A stretch of DNA of 64,000 bases from Micromonospora halotolerans (GTDB lineage Bacteria; Actinomycetota; Actinomycetes; Mycobacteriales; Micromonosporaceae). Made by a program: the position numbers and the translations under genes. Positions 58,842-64,000 of this stretch are shown here, in pieces (position 1 is the stretch's first letter; each line of letters opens with the position of its first letter). The stretch spans positions 3,658,001-3,722,000 of the forward strand of contig NZ_CP134876.1 of NCBI RefSeq assembly GCF_032108445.1, in the 5' to 3' direction. The notes beneath the pieces are model-generated. The model did no database searches. It saw only the letters and a program-made list of their open reading frames with translations, and was not told the DNA's origin.

Positions 58842-60904
58842 TGGCCTCGAACAGCACCGTCCGCATCCTGGACGGCAACACCTTCGTGGTCTCCGAGGAC
58901 ACCGGTGACATCGAGGCCACGCCGAGCGAGCCGACGGGCCTCTTCTCCCTCGACATGCGGTTCCTGTCGAAGTGGGTGCTGACCGTCAACGGCGAGCGGC
59001 TCAACGCGCTCTCCTACGACGACCTCCAGTACTACGAGGCCCGCTTCTTCCTGGTGCCGGGGATGGCCACCCACTACATCGACGCCAAGCTGTCGATCAT
59101 TCGGGAGCGGGCGGTGGGCGGCAGCTTCCGGGAGTCGCTGACCATCCTCAACCACGACGAGAAGGCCGTGGACCTGGAGATCCGGATGGACGCCGGCGCC
59201 GACTTCGCCGATCTGTTCCAGGTCAAGGACGAGATCCTGAACAAGAAGGGCGAGACGTACGCCGAGGCCGAGTCGGACAAGCTCCGGCTCGGCTACCGGC
59301 GCGGCAACTTCCGGCGCGAGACGGTCATCTCGGCCTCCCGGCCGGCCCGCTACGACCGCAACGGCTTCGCCTGGACCCTCCACCTCGAACCGAACGAGCA
59401 GTGGGACGCCGCCATCGACGTGCAGACCTACGCCGTCGGGCCGGGCGGCCGGGACCTGCGGATGGGGCTCCGGGCGCACGGCACGGAGCGGCTGGCCCTC
59501 CAGCACGACCTCGAGCGGTGGGTCGCCAAGGCGCCGAAGGTGAACAGCGAGCACGGCCAGGTGTCCTCGACGTACCGGCGCAGCCTCATCGACCTGGCCG
59601 CGCTGCGGTTCTCGCCGCTCTCGCTCGGCGGGCAGACCCTGCCGGCCGCCGGCCTGCCCTGGTTCATGACCATGTTCGGCCGCGACAGCATCCTCACCTG
59701 CCTCCAGGTGCTGCCGTTCGCGCCGGAGATGTCGAAGACCACGCTGCGCATCCTGGCGGCGTTGCAGGGCACCCGGTTCGACGACTTCCGCGACGAGGAC
59801 CCGGGCCGGATCCTGCACGAGATGCGCTACGGCGAGACCGCCGCCTTCGAGGAGCAGCCGCACTCGCCGTACTACGGCTCGGTGGACGCCACGCCGCTGT
59901 TCATCGTGCTGCTCGACGAGTACGAGAAGTGGAGCGGCGACGTCCCGCTGGTCATGGAGCTGGAACGGGAGTGCCGGGCCGCGCTGAAGTGGATCGACGA
60001 CTACGCCGACCTGGTCGGCAACGGCTACATCTGGTACGAGCGGCGCAACAACGACACCGGCCTGGAGAACCAGTGCTGGAAGGACTCGTGGGACTCCCTC
60101 TCGTACTCCGACGGCACGCTGCCGCCGTTCCCGCGGGCCACCTGCGAGGTGCAGGGGTACGCGTACGACGCGAAGATGCGGGCCGCCCGGCTGGCCCGGG
60201 AGTTCTGGGGCGACCCGGGGTACGCCGACCAGCTGGAACGCGAGGCCGCGGACCTGAAGGAGCGTTTCAACCGGGACTGGTGGGTGGCCGACGGCGGCTA
60301 CTACGCCCTGGGCCTGGACCCGAACGGCCGGCAGTGCGACGTGCTCAGCTCCAACATCGGCCACCTGCTGTGGAGCGGCATCGTGCAGGAGGACCGGGCG
60401 GCGCAGATCGCCGAGCACCTGGTCGGCCCGCGGCTGTTCTCCGGCTGGGGGGTGCGCACGCTGGCCGAGGGCGAGGTGCGCTACAACCCGATCGGCTACC
60501 ACAACGGCACGATCTGGCCGTTCGACAACTCGTTCATCGCCTGGGGCCTGCGCCGGTACGGCTTCGCCGAGGAGGCCGCCACCATCGCGAGCGGCATCCT
60601 GGACGCGGCGCGGTACTTCGACGGGCGGCTGCCGGAGGCGTTCGGCGGCTACCAGCGGGAGCTCACCAAGTTCCCGGTGGAGTATCCGACGGCGTGCAGC
60701 CCGCAGGCCTGGTCGACCGGCGCTCCGCTGCTGCTGATCCGGACCATGCTGGGGCTGGAGCCGCACGAGGGGCACCTCGCGGTGGACCCGCGGCTGCCGC
60801 TCGGCATGGGGCGGATCGAGGTGCTGGACATCCCGGGCCGGTGGGGCCGGGTGGACGCCTTCGCCCGGGGCCGGCTGGAACTGGAACACCAGCCCACCTC
60901 CTGA
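58841..60904 (+). CDS. Amylo-alpha-1,6-glucosidase/glycogen-debranching-like enzyme
   Basis: A 687-residue cytoplasmic protein. The N-terminal beta-sandwich domain (about 1-220, ILDGNTFVVSEDTGDIEATPSEPTGLFSLDMRFLSKW) is followed by an (alpha/alpha)6 barrel with GLPWFMTMFGRDSILTCLQ, RILHEMRYGE, SPYYGSVDATPLFIVLL, QCWKDSWDSL, WGVRTLAEGEVRYNPIGYHNGTIWPFDNSFIAWGLRRYG and YPTACSPQAWSTGAPL. This is the bis-domain amylo-1,6-glucosidase family. It likely acts on alpha-glucan or trehalose-like chains; the exact bond is not proven. It ends just before an 11-bp bidirectional hairpin. Confidence 0.93.
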   Translation: MASNSTVRILDGNTFVVSEDTGDIEATPSEPTGLFSLDMRFLSKWVLTVNGERLNALSYDDLQYYEARFFLVPGMATHYIDAKLSIIRERAVGGSFRESLTILNHDEKAVDLEIRMDAGADFADLFQVKDEILNKKGETYAEAESDKLRLGYRRGNFRRETVISASRPARYDRNGFAWTLHLEPNEQWDAAIDVQTYAVGPGGRDLRMGLRAHGTERLALQHDLERWVAKAPKVNSEHGQVSSTYRRSLIDLAALRFSPLSLGGQTLPAAGLPWFMTMFGRDSILTCLQVLPFAPEMSKTTLRILAALQGTRFDDFRDEDPGRILHEMRYGETAAFEEQPHSPYYGSVDATPLFIVLLDEYEKWSGDVPLVMELERECRAALKWIDDYADLVGNGYIWYERRNNDTGLENQCWKDSWDSLSYSDGTLPPFPRATCEVQGYAYDAKMRAARLAREFWGDPGYADQLEREAADLKERFNRDWWVADGGYYALGLDPNGRQCDVLSSNIGHLLWSGIVQEDRAAQIAEHLVGPRLFSGWGVRTLAEGEVRYNPIGYHNGTIWPFDNSFIAWGLRRYGFAEEAATIASGILDAARYFDGRLPEAFGGYQRELTKFPVEYPTACSPQAWSTGAPLLLIRTMLGLEPHEGHLAVDPRLPLGMGRIEVLDIPGRWGRVDAFARGRLELEHQPTS

Positions 60905-60911
60905 CGCGCGG

Positions 60912-60940
60912 GACCGGCTCCCGCCAGCCGGGAGCCGGTC
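60912..60940. terminator. Bidirectional hairpin
   Basis: GACCGGCTCCC (60912-60922) pairs with 60930-60940 over GCCAGCC, between convergent genes. Confidence 0.75.
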
Positions 60941-60945
60941 GCGGC

Positions 60946-61338
60946 TCAGTGCCCGGGCAGCAGCGTGTCGCCGTGCGCCTCACTCCGGGGGAGCAGGCAG
61001 AACTCGTTGCCCTCCGGGTCGGCCAGCACGGTCCACCGGGGCAGCTCGCGGACGACGGTCGCGCCCGCCTCCAGCACCGCGGCCCGCTCCTCCGCGTCGC
61101 CGATCAGGTCCAGGTGGATCCGGCCGGCGCCGGGGAGGTCGTCGACCGGGCTGATCCAGACGTCCGGCCGCCGGCCGGCGGGGTCGCGCAGCAGCACCGA
61201 CTCGTCCGGCTCCAGCGACCGGCCGGCGAGCTTCGCCCGGTCGTCCTCGACCACGGGCAGCCCGGTCACCGTGCTCCAGAACGGGGCGAGCAGGTAGGGG
61301 TCGCGGCAGTGGATGACGATCGCGGTGAGATCGGGCAT
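60946..61338 (-). CDS. VOC-family (glyoxalase/bleomycin-resistance fold) protein
   Basis: A 130-residue VOC protein: LTAIVIHCRDPYLLAPFWSTVTGLPVVED, then RIHLDLIGDAEERAAVLEAGATVV and WTVLADPEGNEFCLLP. The second module end (DPEGNEFCL) carries the usual metal Glu; the first-module His (VIHCRDP) is also present. I start at ATG 61338 because TACGGT ends 7 nt upstream (leaderless); a GTG at 61347 is the alternative. Substrate unknown. Confidence 0.87.
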   Translation of the reverse strand: MPDLTAIVIHCRDPYLLAPFWSTVTGLPVVEDDRAKLAGRSLEPDESVLLRDPAGRRPDVWISPVDDLPGAGRIHLDLIGDAEERAAVLEAGATVVRELPRWTVLADPEGNEFCLLPRSEAHGDTLLPGH

Positions 61339-61357
61339 GTTCTGCACCGTAGTCGGC

Positions 61358-62005
61358 TCAGGCCGGTGGGAGGACGCTGTCCAGGAACGCGGCGGTGATC
61401 GCCCGGATGTCCGGGCGGGCGAGGTCCAGGGCGTGCCCGCCGTGGGTGAGCCAGAGGTGCGCCGGGTGGCCGGCGGCGAGCAGCCGGCCGGCCAGCCCGA
61501 CCGACTGGGCGGCCGGCACGGCGGCGTCGTCGCGGCCCTGCACCAGCAGCACCGGCACGCCGGAACCCAGGTGGCTGGCCACGGTGGCGTCGACTGTCGC
61601 CGGGTCGCCCTCAGCCGGCGGGTGACCGAGCAGGCCCGCCCAGGGGTCGTCGTGCCGGCGCCGCCGCCGCCACTCCGGGTCGAGCGGGTCGACCGGCGCC
61701 CAGTAGGCCAGGACTCCCCGGACGTCGCCCGGCCGGTCCACCCCGCGCAGGCCCAGGTGCAGGGCCAGCGTCGCGCCGGCCGAGTCGCCGCCGACCAGCA
61801 GCGGCAGCCCGCCCGCCGTGGCGCGGGCGGCCCGCGCGGCGGCGCGTACGTCGTCGAGCTGGGCCGGCCAGCAGGCCTCGGCCGCGAAGCGGTAGGTCGC
61901 CGGCACCACCCGCAGCCCGAGCGGGGCGAGCGCGGCCCCGTCCTCGTCGGAGCGGGCCCGCCACCCGCCGCCGTGGATCCAGAGCAGTACGGCGCGATCG
62001 GTCAT
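61358..62005 (-). CDS. Alpha/beta-hydrolase, esterase/lipase type
   Basis: A 215-residue hydrolase of the hormone-sensitive-lipase style: oxyanion motif WIHGGGW near the N-terminus, nucleophile elbow LLVGGDSAGATLALHLG, acidic residue in LLVQGRDDAAVP, and His in WLTHGGHALDLA. It starts at ATG 62005. It is 19 nt upstream of the VOC gene on the same strand. The substrate is likely a short-chain ester; not determinable. Confidence 0.92.
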   Translation of the reverse strand: MTDRAVLLWIHGGGWRARSDEDGAALAPLGLRVVPATYRFAAEACWPAQLDDVRAAARAARATAGGLPLLVGGDSAGATLALHLGLRGVDRPGDVRGVLAYWAPVDPLDPEWRRRRRHDDPWAGLLGHPPAEGDPATVDATVASHLGSGVPVLLVQGRDDAAVPAAQSVGLAGRLLAAGHPAHLWLTHGGHALDLARPDIRAITAAFLDSVLPPA

Positions 62006-62104
62006 CCGGCCATGCTGGCCCCGGTGCCCGCGCCACCGCCAGCCGCTCTGCCAACGGCAGAGCGAGGCGACTTTCGCCCCTACGGTCGCGTAACCTACTC
62101 GGGG

Positions 62105-62110
62105 TAAAGT
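62105..62110 (+). promoter_or_regulatory. -10 hexamer of a leaderless gene
   Basis: TAAAGT ends 6 nt before ATG 62117 of the acyltransferase gene; no ribosome site lies between. Confidence 0.6.
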
Positions 62111-62116
62111 TGGCGG

Positions 62117-62866
62117 ATGTCGGAACTCGTGTACCCGCCCGTCATCCTCGCCGCCAAGACGATGTTCCGCGCTCTCGACCTGCGCCTGCGCGTCGAGGGC
62201 AGCCACCACGTGCCGCGCACCGGCGGCGCGGTGCTGGCCTCGAACCACGTCAGCTACCTCGACTTCATCTTCTGCGGGTACGGCGCGCACGAGTCCGGCC
62301 GGCTGGTCCGGTTCATGGCCAAGGACTCGGTCTTCCGGCACAAGGTCTCCGGCCCCCTCATGCGGGGCATGAAGCACATCCCGGTGAACCGGGCCGCCGG
62401 CGCCGGCTCGTACGCCTCGGCGGTGAGCGCGCTGCGCCGCGGCGAGGTGGTCGGCGTCTTCCCGGAGGCGACGATCAGCCGTTCCTTCACGGTCAAGGAC
62501 CTCAAGAACGGCGCGGCCCGGATGGCCCAGGAGGCCGCCGTGCCGCTGCTGCCGGTCGCGCTCTGGGGCACCCAGCGGCTGTGGACCAAGGGCCGGCCGC
62601 GCACCCTCACCCGCCGGCACACCCCGATCACCATCCTGGTGGGCGAGCCGATCGACCCGGCCGCCCACCCGGACGGCAACGCCCTGACCGCCGAGCTGCG
62701 CACCCGCCTCACCGCGCTGGTCGACCAGGCCCAGCGGGACTATCCGGACCAGCCCGCCGGCCCGGACGACGCCTGGTGGCAGCCGGCCCACCTGGGCGGC
62801 GCCGCGCCCACCCCGGAGCAGGCCGCCGAGCTGGACCGTCCGGGTCGCCGGACCGCCGCCTCCTGA
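62117..62866 (+). CDS. 1-acyl-sn-glycerol-3-phosphate acyltransferase-like protein (PlsC family)
   Basis: A membrane-associated acyltransferase of 249 residues for phosphatidic acid or related lipid synthesis. The catalytic HX4D box is His44-Asp49 in ASNHVSYLDF; block II is VRFMAKDSVFRHKVSGPLMRGMKHIPVNR and block III VVGVFPEATISRSF. The C-terminal 60 residues are Pro/Ala-rich. It is leaderless behind TAAAGT. The exact acceptor is unknown, since actinobacteria carry many paralogues. Confidence 0.92.
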   Translation: MSELVYPPVILAAKTMFRALDLRLRVEGSHHVPRTGGAVLASNHVSYLDFIFCGYGAHESGRLVRFMAKDSVFRHKVSGPLMRGMKHIPVNRAAGAGSYASAVSALRRGEVVGVFPEATISRSFTVKDLKNGAARMAQEAAVPLLPVALWGTQRLWTKGRPRTLTRRHTPITILVGEPIDPAAHPDGNALTAELRTRLTALVDQAQRDYPDQPAGPDDAWWQPAHLGGAAPTPEQAAELDRPGRRTAAS

Positions 62867-62870
62867 TCCC

Positions 62871-62888
62871 GTGCCGGGCAACCGGCAC
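62871..62888. terminator. Small hairpin after the acyltransferase gene
   Basis: GTGCCGG (62871-62877) pairs with CCGGCAC (62882-62888) over GCAA. Confidence 0.5.
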
Positions 62889-62982
62889 GTCGCCGGACCG
62901 GTCCGCGTCCGGGCCTGACGGTGTCTGCCGTCTGCCGGCCGCACCGCCCCGGCCGCGCCGCGGCCGGCCGGCTGAGCGCCGG

Positions 62983-63726
62983 TCAGCAGGCGGAACCGGG
63001 GCGGTCCCGCGCCGGGACGTCCTGGCGGGGCCAGGCCGGCGGGTCCGCCATCGCCGGTCGGTAGTAGTCGTCCCGGGACAGGAACTCGACTGGCAACGAA
63101 CCCGGCAGGGTCGCCGCGCCCCGGGTCGGGCCGGGCGTCGGACCCATCCGGACCGTCAGGATGTCCCGCTCCGGCGGGGAGAGGTCGACCAGTTCGGGGC
63201 GGGCCAGCCGGAACGCGGCCACCGAGCGGCGTACCTGCCGGGCCAGCGCGGCGACCAGGTCGACCGGGCCGGCGAGTGCCAGCGCCGGCTGCCGGATGGT
63301 GCGCAGCGCGTCGCAGACCACCCGCAGCTCGCCGGTGCCGTCGGGGCTCTCGGCCAGCTCCAGCCGGGACGGCCACTGCCACCGGATCTGGCCGCTGACC
63401 AGGCGGGACAGCCGGACCGGACGCCGGTGCCGGGCGTCCGGCCGGCCGTCCCGCCCGGAGACCAGGGACAGCTCGGAACCGGTGCAGACGTACGCCAGCC
63501 GCCGGTCGGTCACGGTGACCGTCGCCGGGTCGGGCAGCGCCCAGGACCGGAGGTCGTCGCTGGGGCCGAGCAGGTGACCGGCCACCAGCAGCCGGTGCTG
63601 CCCGAGCAGGTGCTCGCCCGGCTCCGGGAGCAGCGCGTGGCGCCGGTCGAGCAGGGGACGGGTGGGGTCGTCATCCGCGTCGAAGCGGTGGGGCCCGATG
63701 AAGAAGGGCGCGGCGTCCTCCGGCAC
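62983..63726 (-). CDS. Conserved hypothetical protein, 247 residues
   Basis: A soluble protein with predicted beta-strands in the middle (HRLLVAGHLLGP, VTVTDRRLAYVCTGSELSLV, RLSRLVSGQIRWQWPSRLELAE) followed by helices (RQVRRSVAAFRLARPELVDLSPPERDIL). The strand pattern VTVTDRRLAYV resembles a PH-like or bPH2 fold. It starts at GTG 63726 with GGGAGG 7 nt upstream. It lies downstream of the LuxR-type gene on the same strand. No catalytic motif is seen. Confidence 0.7.
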   Translation of the reverse strand: MPEDAAPFFIGPHRFDADDDPTRPLLDRRHALLPEPGEHLLGQHRLLVAGHLLGPSDDLRSWALPDPATVTVTDRRLAYVCTGSELSLVSGRDGRPDARHRRPVRLSRLVSGQIRWQWPSRLELAESPDGTGELRVVCDALRTIRQPALALAGPVDLVAALARQVRRSVAAFRLARPELVDLSPPERDILTVRMGPTPGPTRGAATLPGSLPVEFLSRDDYYRPAMADPPAWPRQDVPARDRPGSAC

Positions 63727-63800
63727 GGTTCAGGACCTCCCGGTGGCGGTTGGCGATACGTCGAGCCTGGCCCACCCGGGGGCGGCTGTCATGACACCCG

Positions 63801-64000
63801 TTAGGGGGTCGGCCGGTCGGCGGACGCCTGTGACCGGTAGATGCCGATATCTTCCGGCCGGACGAGGCCGTCCTCAATCGCCCGGGCGAGCAGGGCCGCC
63901 TTGGTGGCCGCCGGGCGCCCCGCCCGGGTGTACTTGATCCGCGCCCGGTCCACGTACTGCTTCACGGTGTGCTCGCTGATCCGCATCCGGCGGGCCACCG
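63801..64000 (-). CDS. LuxR-type HTH regulator, 3' end only
   Basis: Only the last 66 or so codons are in the window; the frame is open to base 64000. The visible part is the end of a NarL/LuxR-type helix-turn-helix: ARRMRISEHTVKQYVDRARIKYTRAGRPAATKAALLARAIEDGLV, with the recognition helix SEHTVKQYVDRA. The tail is RPEDIGIYRSQASADRPTP. It could be a response regulator or orphan LuxR; the sensor domain is outside. Confidence 0.88.
   Translation of the reverse strand, partial: VARRMRISEHTVKQYVDRARIKYTRAGRPAATKAALLARAIEDGLVRPEDIGIYRSQASADRPTP

Overview
The window is extremely GC-rich and densely coded. Its gene content points to a filamentous actinobacterium, most likely a Micromonosporaceae member such as Micromonospora. 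The pointers are a complete conservon operon (cvnABCD), a CBM2-GH6 secreted cellulase, many small hydrophilic actinobacterial proteins, leaderless promoters of the TANNNT type, and an intergenic GTTAAGAAGGGGCCCC palindrome that I remember as common in Micromonospora. I see no rRNA, tRNA, CRISPR array, insertion sequence, prophage or biosynthetic gene cluster. This looks like ordinary chromosomal core and carbon-catabolism DNA.

Layout. 1-12.2 kb: the 3' part of a large NAD-glutamate dehydrogenase; a class F sortase overlapping the gene for a highly charged, tandem-repeat surface protein; a GH6 cellulase behind a CebR/CelR-like operator; a sodium:solute symporter with a small membrane protein; and a pair of proteins sharing an unnamed domain. 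12.7-16.5 kb: the conservon (sensor ATPase, roadblock protein, DUF742 protein, small GTPase). 16.6-24.6 kb: a beta-propeller lactonase, a substrate-binding/VWA fusion protein, an exopolysaccharide-initiating sugar-phosphate transferase, and two SpoIIE-type phosphatases around a MarR regulator. 24.8-28.7 kb: xylose catabolism (ROK repressor divergent from xylA-xylB). 28.8-31.4 kb: an AAA ATPase and an MFS transporter. 31.4-37.7 kb: an alpha-glucoside-type operon on the minus strand (binding protein, two permeases, LacI repressor, GH13 alpha-glucosidase) with no ATPase gene. The GH13 gene appears to start at CTG.

37.9-42.8 kb: an M23 peptidase, a TspO homologue, a 48-residue GPGG membrane microprotein, a phosphoesterase, a nucleotidyltransferase/BON pair, a thymidylate-kinase-like protein and an SDR protein. 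43-46.4 kb: an RpiR regulator with murQ (MurNAc-6-P recycling), then a group 2 sigma factor. 46.4-51 kb: an NlpC/P60 hydrolase and small membrane or hydrophilic proteins. 51-52.4 kb: class I DAHP synthase with a clear aromatic-amino-acid attenuator, made of a leader peptide with Tyr, Trp and Phe codons followed by an intrinsic terminator. 52.4-64 kb: an active/inactive M16 protease pair, asd with a flavin-oxidase-like protein, a CBS protein, an SCP2-like protein coupled to an amylo-1,6-glucosidase, a VOC protein, an alpha/beta hydrolase, a PlsC acyltransferase, an unknown protein and the 3' end of a LuxR-type regulator.

Common themes are plant-polymer sugars (cellulose, xylose, alpha-glucosides, glycogen-like chains), each with a local operator, and cell-wall turnover (M23, NlpC/P60, MurQ, sortase). 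The strongest single discovery is the aro attenuator. The most unusual protein is the Asp/Lys repeat surface protein with its own sortase and no recognisable LPXTG signal.
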